Counted from the stretch's first letter, positions 51,842 through 63,573 are shown. The stretch: DNA of 64,000 nucleotides from Zoogloea sp041911615 (GCF_041911615.1 NZ_JAYROR010000040.1:1-64000); one strand, 5' to 3'. Notes: generated by a model from the letters alone, not told the origin. Numbers and translations: made by a program.

Positions 51842-52372
51842 CTAATACGGCTTGAAGTAATCAAAGGGCTCCTGACAGTCGAGGCACTTGTAGAGCGCCT
51901 TGCAGGCCGTGGAGCCGAACTGGCTGGAGACGACGGTATGGCTGGAGCCGCAGTGCGGGCAGCTCACCGCGTCGGCCACCGGGCGCCGCATGAAGCGCAT
52001 CACGCTGACGTCCGGCGCCGGGCGGGTGTGCGGCGGCGCGATGCCGTAGGCGCGCAGCTTTTCCTTGGCGGCCTCGCTCATCCAGTCGGTCGTCCAGGCC
52101 GGCGCCAGCTGGGTGACGACCCGCGCCGGAATGCCGGCGGCGTCGAGCGTGGCGCGCACGTCGTCCTCGATCTGCCCCATCGCCGGACAGCCGCTGTAGG
52201 TGGGCGTGATGACCACCTCGAGGCCATCCGGCGTGGCGCGCACCGCGCGCAGGATGCCCAGCTCACGCAGGGTGACGACCGGAATCTCCGGGTCGGTCAG
52301 GCTTTCCAGTGCGGCCCAGACTCGGGCGCAGGCATCGTCGGGCGCGGCGCTCACTGTGTCACCAGCAGCCAT
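51842..52372 (-). CDS. paaD: Phenylacetyl-CoA epoxidase subunit PaaD
   Basis: 176 residues. An MIP18/DUF59-type N-terminal domain (LTDPEIPVVTLRELGILRAV, ITPTYSGCPAMGQIEDDVRA) and a C-terminal zinc or Fe-S binding region with CPHCGSSHT and CKALYKCLDC. PaaD is thought to help assemble Fe-S or di-iron centres of the epoxidase. Its start overlaps the paaC 3' end by 14 nt; 21 bp before paaE. Confidence 0.95.
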   Translation of the reverse strand: MAAGDTVSAAPDDACARVWAALESLTDPEIPVVTLRELGILRAVRATPDGLEVVITPTYSGCPAMGQIEDDVRATLDAAGIPARVVTQLAPAWTTDWMSEAAKEKLRAYGIAPPHTRPAPDVSVMRFMRRPVADAVSCPHCGSSHTVVSSQFGSTACKALYKCLDCQEPFDYFKPY

Positions 52373-53141
52373 TGGGGTGAGCGCGGGCGAGGCTCTGCAT
52401 CTCGGCGAGCAGGTAGCTCAGGTGCTCGGAGTGCAGGCCCAGCTTGCCCTGGGTGACGTAGCCGCGGAAGGCCGGGCGGGTCAGGGTCGCCTCGGCCAGC
52501 GCGTCGTTCACCAGCGCGTCCCAGCCGGCGCGGAGCGTGCGCACGTCCACGCCGACGCCCGCCTCCACCGCTGCCGTCTCGACCGGGCTGGGGAGCCAGA
52601 ACTCCTCGGTGTAGGGCATCAGGTGATCCACCGCGGCCTGGGCCCGGGCGTGGGATTCGTCGGTGCCGTCGCCGAGGCGCAGCAGCCAGTCGCGGGAATG
52701 GTGCAGGTGGTAGGTGGCCTCCTTCAGCGACTTGGCGGCGATGGCGGCCAGCTCGCCGTCGGACGACCGGGTGAGCGTGTCCCACAGGTGCACCATCAGC
52801 GCCGAGTACAGGAAGTTGCGCACGATGGTGGTGGCGTAATCCCGGTCGGAGGCGGCATAGCCCACCAGCGGGCCGTGGTGCGGCAACTCCAGCAGCGTGT
52901 AGTTGCGAAACTCGGCGGCGTCGCGGAAGTAGGCGAGGCTGTCCTCGGTGGCGCCGCCGCCCTTCAGCGTGGCGGCGCGCTGGTAGAGCAGCCGGGCCTG
53001 GCCGATGAGGTCGAGGCTGACGTTGGCCAGCGCCAGGTCTTCCTCGAGGATCGGGCCGTGGCCGCACCATTCGGCGTCGCGCTGGCCGAGGATCACCGCG
53101 TTGTCGGCCAGATGCAGCAGGTAGTCGACGATCGTGCTCAT
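52359..53141 (-). CDS. paaC: Phenylacetyl-CoA epoxidase structural subunit PaaC
   Basis: 260 residues from the ATG at 53139-53141. The ferritin-like fold of PaaC: LLHLADNAVILGQRDAEWCG, LANVSLDLIGQARLLYQRAA, RDYATTIVRNFLYSALMVHL and KEATYHLHHSRDWLLRLGDG. PaaC pairs with PaaA in the (AC)2 core but lacks the full di-iron ligand set. It overlaps paaB and paaD. Confidence 0.95.
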   Translation of the reverse strand: MSTIVDYLLHLADNAVILGQRDAEWCGHGPILEEDLALANVSLDLIGQARLLYQRAATLKGGGATEDSLAYFRDAAEFRNYTLLELPHHGPLVGYAASDRDYATTIVRNFLYSALMVHLWDTLTRSSDGELAAIAAKSLKEATYHLHHSRDWLLRLGDGTDESHARAQAAVDHLMPYTEEFWLPSPVETAAVEAGVGVDVRTLRAGWDALVNDALAEATLTRPAFRGYVTQGKLGLHSEHLSYLLAEMQSLARAHPNGCW

Positions 53142-53437
53142 CACATGTGCCCCACTTCTTCCGGGATCTCGTAGAAGGTCGGGTGGCGGTAGATCTTGTC
53201 GGCCGCGGGGTCGAACAGCTCGCCCTTGTCGTCGGGGTTGCTGGCGGTGATCGCGGCGGACGGCACGACCCAGATGCTCACGCCTTCCTGGCGGCGGGTG
53301 TAGACGTCGCGCGCCATGTGCAGCGCCTGGGACGCGTCGGCGGCGTGCAGGCTGCCGCAGTGCTTGTGCTCGAGGCCCTGCTTGCTGCGGACGAAAACTT
53401 CCCAGAGGGGCCATTCCTTGAGTGCGGGGGTGGTCAT
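53141..53437 (-). CDS. paaB: Phenylacetyl-CoA epoxidase subunit PaaB
   Basis: 98 residues from the ATG at 53435-53437, with AAGGAGG upstream. PaaB signature: EWPLWEVFVRSKQGLEHKHC, GSLHAADASQALHMARDVYT, RRQEGVSIWVVPSAAITAS and KIYRHPTFYEIPEEVGHM. It bridges (PaaAC) heterodimers in the epoxidase complex. Four-base overlaps with paaA and paaC. Confidence 0.95.
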   Translation of the reverse strand: MTTPALKEWPLWEVFVRSKQGLEHKHCGSLHAADASQALHMARDVYTRRQEGVSIWVVPSAAITASNPDDKGELFDPAADKIYRHPTFYEIPEEVGHM

Positions 53438-54438
53438 GCTGCCTCCTTGTTGGCGCGTTCTTGCTGTTTGCGTGCGTAGGCCTGGGCCGCGTCGCGGACC
53501 CACTGGCCGTCGTTGTGGGCCTTGACCCGGGTGGACAGGCGTTCCTTGTTGCAGGGGCCGTTGCCTTCGACGGTGTCCCAGAATTCCTGCCAGTCGATCT
53601 GGCCGTAGTCGTGGTGCTGGCGTTCCTCGTTCCACTTGAGGTCGGGGTCGGGCAGCGTGACGCCGAGCACCTGGGCCTGGGGCACCGTGGCGTCGATGAA
53701 CTTCTGACGCAGGTCGTCGTTGCTGATGCGCTTGATGCCCCAGCGCATGCCCTGCGCGCTGTTGGGGCTGTCGGCGTCCGGCGGCCCGAACATGGCGAGG
53801 CACTTCCACCACCAGCGATTGACCGCGTCCTGCACCATGGCCTTCTGTTCGTCAGTGCCCTTCATCATCACCAGCAGGGCCTCGTAGCCCTGGCGCTGGT
53901 GGAAGGACTCCTCCTTGCACACGCGCACCATCGCGCGGGCGTAGGGGCCGTAGGAGCAGCGGCACAGCGGGATCTGGTTCATGATCGCGGCGCCATCCAC
54001 CAGCCAGCCGATCACGCCCACGTCGGCCCAGGTGAGGGTCGGGTAGTTGAAGATCGAGCTGTACTTGGCGCGGCCGGAGTGCAGGCCTTCGAGCATCTGG
54101 TCGCGGCTGGTGCCGAGGGTCTCGGCGGCGGAGTAGAGGTAGAGGCCGTGGCCGCCCTCGTCCTGCACCTTGGCGATCAGGATGGCCTTGCGCTTGAGGC
54201 TGGGGGCGCGGGAAATCCAGTTGCCTTCGGGCAGCATGCCGACGATCTCGCTGTGGGCGTGCTGGCTGATCTGGCGGACCAGGGTGCGGCGGTAGGCCTC
54301 GGGCATCCAGTCCTGGGGTTCGATGCGGCCGTCGGCGTCGATGCGGGCATCGAAGCGGGCCATCAGTTCCGGGTCTTCGGTGGTCGAGACGGTGGGCTTG
54401 GGGCCTTTGTCCGAGACGCTGAAGGATTGGGTATACAT
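53434..54438 (-). CDS. paaA: Phenylacetyl-CoA epoxidase catalytic subunit PaaA
   Basis: 334 residues. A di-iron monooxygenase with ligand motifs AKVQDEGGHGLYLY (ExxH) and CKEESFHQRQGYEALL (ExxH), and QISQHAHSEIVGMLPEGNWI around the substrate pocket. It converts phenylacetyl-CoA to the ring 1,2-epoxide using O2. First gene of the paaABCDE run. The product is long for its C-terminus, with an Ala/Lys/Glu-rich end (ARKQQERANKEAA). Confidence 0.96.
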   Translation of the reverse strand: MYTQSFSVSDKGPKPTVSTTEDPELMARFDARIDADGRIEPQDWMPEAYRRTLVRQISQHAHSEIVGMLPEGNWISRAPSLKRKAILIAKVQDEGGHGLYLYSAAETLGTSRDQMLEGLHSGRAKYSSIFNYPTLTWADVGVIGWLVDGAAIMNQIPLCRCSYGPYARAMVRVCKEESFHQRQGYEALLVMMKGTDEQKAMVQDAVNRWWWKCLAMFGPPDADSPNSAQGMRWGIKRISNDDLRQKFIDATVPQAQVLGVTLPDPDLKWNEERQHHDYGQIDWQEFWDTVEGNGPCNKERLSTRVKAHNDGQWVRDAAQAYARKQQERANKEAA

Positions 54439-54474
54439 GGTGCTCTCTCCTGTGGGGTTGGACCGTCGGAACGG

Positions 54475-55263
54475 TCAGAGAAGCCAGGCCGGCGTGCGTT
54501 TCTCGAGGAAGGCGGCGACGCCGTCCTTCGCTTCGTCGGTGGCGCGCCGGCGGGCGATGCGCTGGGCGGTTTCCTCGCAGAGGGTCGCGTCGATGGGACG
54601 GCCATCGACCGCGGCGATCAGATCCTTGGCGGCTTTCTGGGCCTGCGGTGCGCAGCCGATCAGGGTTTCGGCCAGCGCGGCGACGGCGGCATCGAGCCGG
54701 TCCACCGCCACCACTTCGCCCACCAGCCCGATCTCGAGCGCGCGACGGGCGTCGATGCGCTCGGCGCTCTGGAAGAAGCGCAGCGCGTGGCGCGGACCGA
54801 CAGCACGCAGCACGTAGGGGCTGATGACCGAGGGGATGATTCCGAACTTCACCTCGGAGGTGGAAAAGCTGGCGTCCGCCGCCGCAATGGCCATGTCGCA
54901 AGCCGCCGTGAGGCCGGTGCCACCGCCCAGCGCCGCACCCTGGACACGGGCAATGGACGGCTTCGACAGGTTCGACAGCGTGTGTAGCATCCCGGCGAAG
55001 CGGCGCGCATCGGCGAGGTTCTCGGTCTCGCCGTAGCCGGCGGCGCGGCGCATCCAGTTGAGGTCGGCGCCGGCCGAGAAGTGCTTGCCCCGGCCGCCCA
55101 GCACCACGACGCGCACGGCGGCGTCGGCGTCGAGTTCGGCGCAGGCGGCGGCCAGCTCGTCGATGAGCTGCTCGTCGAAGGCGTTGAAGACCGCCGGACG
55201 GTTCATCCAGATCGTCGCGACGCGGCCGGCACGTTCGATCTCGAGGGATTGGTAGGTAGCCAT
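54475..55263 (-). CDS. Enoyl-CoA hydratase/isomerase family protein (PaaF-like)
   Basis: 262 residues from the ATG at 55261-55263. The crotonase fold: RPAVFNAFDEQLIDELAA, RGKHFSAGADLNWMRRAA, ARVQGAALGGGTGLTAACDM and STSEVKFGIIPSVISPYVLR. The two oxyanion-hole regions and catalytic Glu positions are present. In this cluster it could be the 2,3-dehydroadipyl-CoA hydratase PaaF, but LNWMRRAAGYGETENLADAR also resembles methylglutaconyl-CoA hydratases, so no symbol is given. It is 36 bp before paaA. Confidence 0.82.
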   Translation of the reverse strand: MATYQSLEIERAGRVATIWMNRPAVFNAFDEQLIDELAAACAELDADAAVRVVVLGGRGKHFSAGADLNWMRRAAGYGETENLADARRFAGMLHTLSNLSKPSIARVQGAALGGGTGLTAACDMAIAAADASFSTSEVKFGIIPSVISPYVLRAVGPRHALRFFQSAERIDARRALEIGLVGEVVAVDRLDAAVAALAETLIGCAPQAQKAAKDLIAAVDGRPIDATLCEETAQRIARRRATDEAKDGVAAFLEKRTPAWLL

Positions 55264-55339
55264 TTTTGTCTGGTGCGCTAAGGGGTCGGGACGACGGGGC
55301 GAGGGGCCGGGCACGAAAGCCGTCCCCTCGCGCCTCGTC

Positions 55340-56491
55340 TTACTTCGACAAGGTCCAGTCGCCGCCCTTCACTTCGAGCATGCGGAAGGCGGACAGGTCG
55401 AGACCCATGTGGTCGGTGGGCGACATGTTGAAGGTGCCGCTGGTGCCCACGAAGCCCTTGGTGGCCTCGATGGCGTCGCGAACCTTGGCCTTGTCGGTGG
55501 AGCCGGCGCGCTTGATGGCATCGACGGCGATCATCAGGCCGTCGTAGGCGTAGCCGCCGAAGGTGGACACGTCCTGCTTGTAGCGCTCCTTGTAGGCCTT
55601 GTCGTAGGCAGTCACGACGGGCTTCTGGGCGTCGCCGGCGGGCAGCTTCTCGGGAATCAACTGGGCTGGGGACGGCAGACGCACGCCCTCGGCGGCCGGG
55701 CCGGCGAGCTTCAGGTATTCGTCCGACGCCACGCCGTGGGACTGATACAGCGGCAGGGCGATGCCGAGCTGCTTGTAGTTCTTGGTGACGATGGCCGGGC
55801 CCTGGCCGAGACCGAACACGAACACCGCCTGCACGCCCGGGGCGTTCTTGATCTTGGTGAGCTGCGGGCTCATGTCGGTGTCCTTCGGCCCGTAGGTCTC
55901 GTTAGCGACCAAAGTGATGCCGTACTTGCCGGCCACCGCCTCGGTTTCCTTCTTGCCGGACTGGCCGAACCCTGAGGTCTCGGAGAGCAGCGCCACCTTG
56001 CTGATGCCGCGCTTCTTCATGTCCTCGAACACTTTCTCGGCGGCCATGCGGTCGGTGTGCGGCGTCTTGAAGACGAACTTCTTGACCGGCTCGACGATCA
56101 CGACGGCGCCCGCCAGGGAGATGAAGGGCACGCCGGCCCGCTCGACCAGCGGCACGGTGGACATGGTGGAGCCGGTGGTGGTGCCGCCGACGATCAGGTC
56201 CACCTTGTCGTCGTCGATCAGGCGCTTGGCAAAGCCGTTGGCCTTGTTGGCGTCGCTGCCGTCGTCATAGTGCACCAGCTGGATCTGACGGCCGAGCACG
56301 CCGCCCTTCTTGTTGAGGTCTTCGACGTAGAGTTGCAGCGTCTTCAGCTCCGGGTCGCCCAGGAAGGCGGCCGGGCCGGTGACGGACAGGATGGAGCCGA
56401 TCTTGATCGGGTCGGCGGCCAGGGCCGAGAGGCTGCCCAGGGCCAGCACGGTGCCGACGAACAGGGTCTTCAGGGTGGTTCTTTTATTCAT
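55340..56491 (-). CDS. Branched-chain amino acid/aromatic-type ABC transporter binding protein (LivK-like)
   Basis: 383 residues. A Sec signal (TLKTLFVGTVLALGSLSALA) is followed by a type I periplasmic binding fold: IKIGSILSVTGPAAFLGDPE, LIVGGTTTGSTMSTVPLVER, FKTPHTDRMAAEKVFED and GGYAYDGLMIAVDAIKRAG. Sitting inside the paa operon between paaJ and the crotonase gene, it probably binds phenylacetate or a related aromatic acid for uptake. No permease or ATPase genes accompany it; the rest of the transporter must be elsewhere. Confidence 0.88.
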   Translation of the reverse strand: MNKRTTLKTLFVGTVLALGSLSALAADPIKIGSILSVTGPAAFLGDPELKTLQLYVEDLNKKGGVLGRQIQLVHYDDGSDANKANGFAKRLIDDDKVDLIVGGTTTGSTMSTVPLVERAGVPFISLAGAVVIVEPVKKFVFKTPHTDRMAAEKVFEDMKKRGISKVALLSETSGFGQSGKKETEAVAGKYGITLVANETYGPKDTDMSPQLTKIKNAPGVQAVFVFGLGQGPAIVTKNYKQLGIALPLYQSHGVASDEYLKLAGPAAEGVRLPSPAQLIPEKLPAGDAQKPVVTAYDKAYKERYKQDVSTFGGYAYDGLMIAVDAIKRAGSTDKAKVRDAIEATKGFVGTSGTFNMSPTDHMGLDLSAFRMLEVKGGDWTLSK

Positions 56492-56519
56492 GGTTTTGTC
56501 TCCTCTTTGGTGTTACGGC

Positions 56520-57725
<1,206 letters not shown>

Positions 57726-57738
57726 CGTCCGGATCTCC

Positions 57739-59064
<1,326 letters not shown>

Positions 59065-59094
59065 GGTTGTCTCCTCTCTCTGATTGTTGTGGGG

Positions 59095-59568
59095 TCAGGC
59101 GGCCGGCGCGTCGGCCAGGCCGGCGATGACCTCGCCGGCAATCCGGTAGCTCTTGCCGCGGAACAGGGCGATGGTCTTGCCCGACTGGCGGCTCTTCACG
59201 GTCACGTCATAGACGCCGGTACGCCCTGACTGGGAACGCTCCACGGCCTCGGCGTCGAGGGTGTCGTTTTCCATGCCCGGCGCCAGGAAGTCGATGTGGC
59301 AGGCCGACGCCACGGTGTTGCGGTTGTAGCTGTTGCAGGCGTAGGCGAAGGCGGTGTCGGCCAGCGAGAAGATCAGCCCGCCGTGGCAGATGTGGTGACC
59401 ATTCACCATGTCGCCGCGCACCGGCATCGACAGGTGCGAGACGCCGGGGCCGACGCTTTCGATGGTGATGCCCAGGGCGTTGGCGGCGCGGTCGCGGGCG
59501 AACATGGTTTCGGCCACGGCGTCGGCGAGGGCCTGGGCCTCTGCGGGGGTGGGATGCTTAGCGGTCAT
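59095..59568 (-). CDS. paaI: Hydroxyphenylacetyl-CoA thioesterase PaaI
   Basis: 157 residues. A hot-dog fold: RGDMVNGHHICHGGLIFSLA and DTAFAYACNSYNRNTVASAC with the catalytic Asp, then SGRTGVYDVTVKSRQSGKTI. PaaI hydrolyses dead-end or toxic aromatic CoA thioesters, freeing CoA. The start overlaps the paaH 3' end by 11 nt. Confidence 0.94.
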   Translation of the reverse strand: MTAKHPTPAEAQALADAVAETMFARDRAANALGITIESVGPGVSHLSMPVRGDMVNGHHICHGGLIFSLADTAFAYACNSYNRNTVASACHIDFLAPGMENDTLDAEAVERSQSGRTGVYDVTVKSRQSGKTIALFRGKSYRIAGEVIAGLADAPAA

Positions 59569-61105
59569 GGATGGCCTTTCCGGCGAAAACCGATTGCTGG
59601 ATCAGGGGCGAAACGCGGTAGCGCGGGTCGCCGTAGAACTGCTCGAGATGACGCAGCACCTCGCAGATCGCCGGCAGACCGACCGAATCGGCCCATGCCA
59701 GCGGGCCCTTGGGGTAATTGACGCCGAGCTGCATGGCCGAATCGGCACCCTTCGCGTCGCAAACGCCCTGATTCACCGCGTCGGCGGCCTCGTTGGCGAG
59801 CATCGCGACGGTGCGCATCACCGCCAGGCCCGGCACATCGCCAAAGCGCGACACCGCGAAGCCGGCCGCCTGCAGCAGCCCCACCGCCGACGCCGCACCC
59901 GGCGCCCAGCAGCTGTGGGCGACGCTCACCGCGAGCCGGGTGGCGCGGGCGTAGTCGAGGGCGAGGTCGATCAGCACGGTGTTGGCGATGCCGGATTCGG
60001 CGGCGCGCTGGGTGGCGCTGCGCCCGTCGGTGACGAAGAGCACCGCGTCGCCCACCTCGGCGATGCGGCCGTCGGCGGCCTCGCCCCAGGTGTAGGCCAC
60101 GCCGCGCTCGTAGAGCCGGTCGGCGATGGCCTCGACGGCGGCCGAGCGGCCGTGGAGCACGATGTCGGCCGGCGCCGGCTGGGCGACCGCCGACTTGGGC
60201 TCGGGGTGCTCGGCGCCTTCGCGGTAGTCGTAGAAACCGCGCCCGCTCTTCTTGCCGTAGAAGCCGGCATCCACCAGTTCCTGCTGGATCAGCGACGGCT
60301 GGAAGCGCGGATCGTTGTAATAGGCGTTCCACACCGACTTGCTGACGGCAAAGTTCACGTCGTGACCGATCATGTCGGTGAGCTCGAAGGGGCCCATCTT
60401 GAAGCCGCCGGCCTCGCGCATCACCGCGTCGAGGGTCGCCACGTCGGCGGCGCCCTCGGCGAGCAGGCGCATGGCTTCGCCGTAGTACGGCCGGGCCACG
60501 CGATTGACGATGAAGCCCGGCGTCGAGCGGGTGTGCACCGGCGTCTTGCCCCAGGCGGCGGCGGTGGCGAACAGGGTGTCGGCCACGGCCGGATCGGTGG
60601 CGAGCCCGGAGACGATCTCGACCAGCGCCATCAGCGGCGCCGGATTGAAGAAGTGCAGGCCCGCCAGCCGCTCGGGCCGCTTGAGGGCGGCGCCGATGGC
60701 GGTGACGGAGATCGACGAGGTGTTGGTGCCGAAGAGGCAGGCCTCGCCGACGATGCCCTCGAGCTCGGCGTAGAGCTGCTGCTTGGCCTCGAGCTTCTCG
60801 ACGATGGCCTCGACGACGAGTGCCGCATCGGCCAGATCGGCAAGGCGCTCGACGGCGACGAGGCGCGCGCTCGCGGCGGCGGCATCGTCGGCGCTCATGC
60901 GCTGCTTCTCGACCAGCCGGCCGAACTGGGCGCGGATGCCGGCCACGGCCTTGGCGGCGGCCTCGGGGCGATTGTCGAGCAGCTTGACCACGTGGCCCGC
61001 CGCCGCCGCAACCTGGGCAATGCCGGCGCCCATCGCGCCGGTGCCCACCACCGCGACGATGGCGGACGTGTCGAGGGCGTGGTTGGAGAGTTCGGCCACG
61101 CTCAT
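59558..61105 (-). CDS. paaH: 3-hydroxyadipyl-CoA dehydrogenase
   Basis: 515 residues from the ATG at 61103-61105. The NAD-binding Rossmann fold (VAVVGTGAMGAGIAQVAAAA), 3-hydroxyacyl-CoA dehydrogenase motifs (GLHFFNPAPLMALVEIV, TPGFIVNRVARPYYGEAMRL, GPFELTDMIGHDVNFAVSKS) and a second C-terminal dehydrogenase domain (QLGVNYPKGPLAWADSVGLP). It oxidises 3-hydroxyadipyl-CoA in the lower pathway. The start overlaps the paaG stop by four bases. The frame is open on to 62554, but the upstream part is out-of-frame shadow of paaG. Confidence 0.95.
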   Translation of the reverse strand: MSVAELSNHALDTSAIVAVVGTGAMGAGIAQVAAAAGHVVKLLDNRPEAAAKAVAGIRAQFGRLVEKQRMSADDAAAASARLVAVERLADLADAALVVEAIVEKLEAKQQLYAELEGIVGEACLFGTNTSSISVTAIGAALKRPERLAGLHFFNPAPLMALVEIVSGLATDPAVADTLFATAAAWGKTPVHTRSTPGFIVNRVARPYYGEAMRLLAEGAADVATLDAVMREAGGFKMGPFELTDMIGHDVNFAVSKSVWNAYYNDPRFQPSLIQQELVDAGFYGKKSGRGFYDYREGAEHPEPKSAVAQPAPADIVLHGRSAAVEAIADRLYERGVAYTWGEAADGRIAEVGDAVLFVTDGRSATQRAAESGIANTVLIDLALDYARATRLAVSVAHSCWAPGAASAVGLLQAAGFAVSRFGDVPGLAVMRTVAMLANEAADAVNQGVCDAKGADSAMQLGVNYPKGPLAWADSVGLPAICEVLRHLEQFYGDPRYRVSPLIQQSVFAGKAIHDR

Positions 61106-61896
61106 TCCCCCGTGAACTTCGGTGCGCGCTTTTCCATGAAGGCGGCGACGCCTTCGGCGTAGTCGGCGCTCCAGCCGAGTTCGCGCATGAAACCGCCTTC
61201 GAACGAGAGCTGTTGCTCCAGGGTGTGACCCGGCGCGGCGTGCATGGCCTGGCGGGTGCGCACCAGCGCCTTGGTGGGCATGGCGGCGAGTTGCGCGGCC
61301 AGCGCGTCGACGCGGGCGGCGAAGGCGTCGTCGGCGACGGCTTCCCAGATCAGGCCCCACTCGGCGGCCTTCTCGGCGGGCAGCTTGTCGGCCAGCAGCG
61401 CGAGACCCATCGCCCGGGCCATGCCGACGCGCTGGGGCAGCAACCAGGTGCCACCGGTGTCCGGCACCAGGCCGATCTTGCTGAAGGCCTGCAGGAAGGA
61501 GGCCGACTTGCTGGCGATCACCAGATCGCAGGCAAGTGCGACGCTGGCGCCGGCGCCGGCAGCGATGCCGTTCACCGCGGCGATGGTCGGCACGCGCAGG
61601 TTCTGCAGGCGCAGCACCAGCGGCTTGTAGTTGGCTTCGACGACGTTGCCGATGTCGGGCATCTTGCCGCCCACCTGCTGCATGTCGGGGTCGGCCAGGT
61701 CCTGGCCGGCACAGAAGGCGCGGCCGGCACCGGTGAGCACCAGCACGCGGATCGACTTGTCGGACTGGATCGTGTCGAGCGCCGCGCGCAGCTCGGCGTG
61801 CATTTCGCCGGTGAAGCTGTTGAGCTTGTCCGGGCGGTTCAGCGTGAGGCGGGCGACGCCGGCTTCGACGCTGAACAGGATGTTGTTGAATTCCAT
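61102..61896 (-). CDS. paaG: 1,2-epoxyphenylacetyl-CoA isomerase
   Basis: 264 residues. The crotonase fold with PaaG features: LTLNRPDKLNSFTGEMHAEL, RAFCAGQDLADPDM, NGIAAGAGASVALACDLV and FSKIGLVPDTGGTWLLPQR, with the catalytic Asp in GLVPDTGG. It turns the epoxide into the 2-oxepin oxygen ring, and also shifts double bonds later in the pathway. It is 9 bp after paaN. Confidence 0.95.
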   Translation of the reverse strand: MEFNNILFSVEAGVARLTLNRPDKLNSFTGEMHAELRAALDTIQSDKSIRVLVLTGAGRAFCAGQDLADPDMQQVGGKMPDIGNVVEANYKPLVLRLQNLRVPTIAAVNGIAAGAGASVALACDLVIASKSASFLQAFSKIGLVPDTGGTWLLPQRVGMARAMGLALLADKLPAEKAAEWGLIWEAVADDAFAARVDALAAQLAAMPTKALVRTRQAMHAAPGHTLEQQLSFEGGFMRELGWSADYAEGVAAFMEKRAPKFTGE

Positions 61897-61905
61897 GACG
61901 GCTCC

Positions 61906-63573
61906 TCAGGCGTGGTAACGGCGCTGGACGACCCGGAAGCGGTTGGCGACGAAGGCCGAATCCGCGTAGGACGCGTTGGCCGCCGGGTTGCCGCCGGTGC
62001 CGTGGTAGTCGGAGTACGCCGCCGACTGATTGACGAACACGCCGCCGGTGAGGTTGATCGACAGGGCCACCTTGCTGCGCCAGGTGGCTTCGGTCATCGC
62101 GTCGATGACGTCCTGCTTGGTGGAGTAGATGCCAACCGTGAGCGCACCGTGGGTGGCGACGACGCGCTCGGACAGGGCGATGCCCGCGGCGGTGTCGGCG
62201 ACCTTGACGATGAAGCTGATCGGGCCGAAGCGCTCTTCCATGTAGCGCGCCTCGTCGGCGGCGTCGCAGGCCAGCAGCACCGGGGTACGCACCTGGGCGG
62301 CGGGGAAATCGGGGTTGTCGAGCTTGGCGGAGGCCAGTACCACCGCGCCCAGCGCGCCGCTGTTGGCGACGTCGATGCGCTCCAGCGTGTCGGCAGACTG
62401 GATCGCGCCGAGCACCGCGTGGGCGACCTCGGGCTTGCCGAGGAAGCGCTCCACGGCCTTGGCCAGATCGGCGCAGACCTCGTCGTACGACTTGTGGCCG
62501 TCGTCGGTCTCGATGCCGCCGGCCGGCACGAAGATGGCCTGGGAAGTGGTGCACATCTGGCCGGAGTACAGCGACAGGGTGAAGGCCAGGTTGCCGAGCA
62601 TCGCCTTGTAGGCGTTGGTGGAGTCGATGACGATGTTATTCACGCCCGCCAGCTCGGCATACACCTGGGCCTGACGGCAGTGGTCGATGAGCCACTGGCC
62701 GAACACGTTGCTGCCGGTGAAGTCGACCGACTTGACCGCCGGATGGGTGGCGAGGGCCTGAGTGGTGGCGCGCTTGTCGGTGACGCACAGGCTGACGAGG
62801 TTGGGGTCGATGCCGTTTTCGGCCAGCACGGCGCGGATCGTGCGCACGGTGATCGCGGCGGGCAGGATCGCGTTGCTGTGGGGCTTGACGATCACCGGGT
62901 TGCCGGTGGCGAGCGCCGCGAACAGGCCCGGGTAGGTGTTCCAGGTCGGGAAGGTGCCACAGCCGATCACCAGCGCCACGCCGCGACCGACGATCTCGAA
63001 GTGCTTCTTCATGACCAGCGCGGGGTTCTTGCCCTGGGGCTTTTCCCACACGGCGTCGGCGGGCACGAAGCTCTGCTCGCGCCAGGCGTAGGCGACGGCC
63101 TCGAGACCGCGGTCCTGGGCGTGGGGGGCGCCGGCCTGGAAGGCCATCATCCAGCCCTGGCCGGTGGTCATCATCACCGCGTGGGCGAGTTCGAAGCTCT
63201 GCTTGTTGAGGCGGTCGAGGATCTCGAGGCAGACGCCGGTGCGACCCTCGGCGCCCAGCGCCTGCCAGCCCTTCATCGCGGCGAGACCGGCGGCGATCAG
63301 CGCTTCGGGGTCGCACACCGGGTACTGCACATCGAGCGCCACGCCGTAGGGCGACTTCTCACCGCCCAGCCAGCCCGACAGCCCCGGCTGCCCCAGTTCG
63401 AACTGCTTGCCCAGGTGCGCCTCGAAGGCGCGCTTGCCGTCGTCGGGCGCCGTCTCGCCATAGGCCTTGGGGCTGGGCATCTCGCTGAACGCCGACCAGT
63501 AACCGCGCGACGCGATGGCGGCAACGGCGCCCTCAAGGGTGGCGCGGTGCTTTTCGAAGAGGGGGTGGGTCAT
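61906..63573 (-). CDS. paaN: Phenylacetate degradation aldehyde dehydrogenase PaaN (PaaZ-type, no hydratase domain)
   Basis: 555 residues. The aldehyde dehydrogenase fold with FEIVGRGVALVIGCGTFPTW, NPVIVKPHSNAILPAAITVR, VDFTGSNVFGQWLIDHCRQ, the Cys in LYSGQMCTTSQAIFV, and TGGNPAANASYADSAFVANR at the C-terminus. It oxidises the ring-opened semialdehyde of 3-oxo-5,6-dehydrosuberyl-CoA. Bifunctional PaaZ carries a C-terminal MaoC hydratase that opens the ring; that domain is absent here, so a separate hydrolase must do that step. First gene of the operon, behind a sigma-70 promoter. Confidence 0.9.
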   Translation of the reverse strand: MTHPLFEKHRATLEGAVAAIASRGYWSAFSEMPSPKAYGETAPDDGKRAFEAHLGKQFELGQPGLSGWLGGEKSPYGVALDVQYPVCDPEALIAAGLAAMKGWQALGAEGRTGVCLEILDRLNKQSFELAHAVMMTTGQGWMMAFQAGAPHAQDRGLEAVAYAWREQSFVPADAVWEKPQGKNPALVMKKHFEIVGRGVALVIGCGTFPTWNTYPGLFAALATGNPVIVKPHSNAILPAAITVRTIRAVLAENGIDPNLVSLCVTDKRATTQALATHPAVKSVDFTGSNVFGQWLIDHCRQAQVYAELAGVNNIVIDSTNAYKAMLGNLAFTLSLYSGQMCTTSQAIFVPAGGIETDDGHKSYDEVCADLAKAVERFLGKPEVAHAVLGAIQSADTLERIDVANSGALGAVVLASAKLDNPDFPAAQVRTPVLLACDAADEARYMEERFGPISFIVKVADTAAGIALSERVVATHGALTVGIYSTKQDVIDAMTEATWRSKVALSINLTGGVFVNQSAAYSDYHGTGGNPAANASYADSAFVANRFRVVQRRYHA

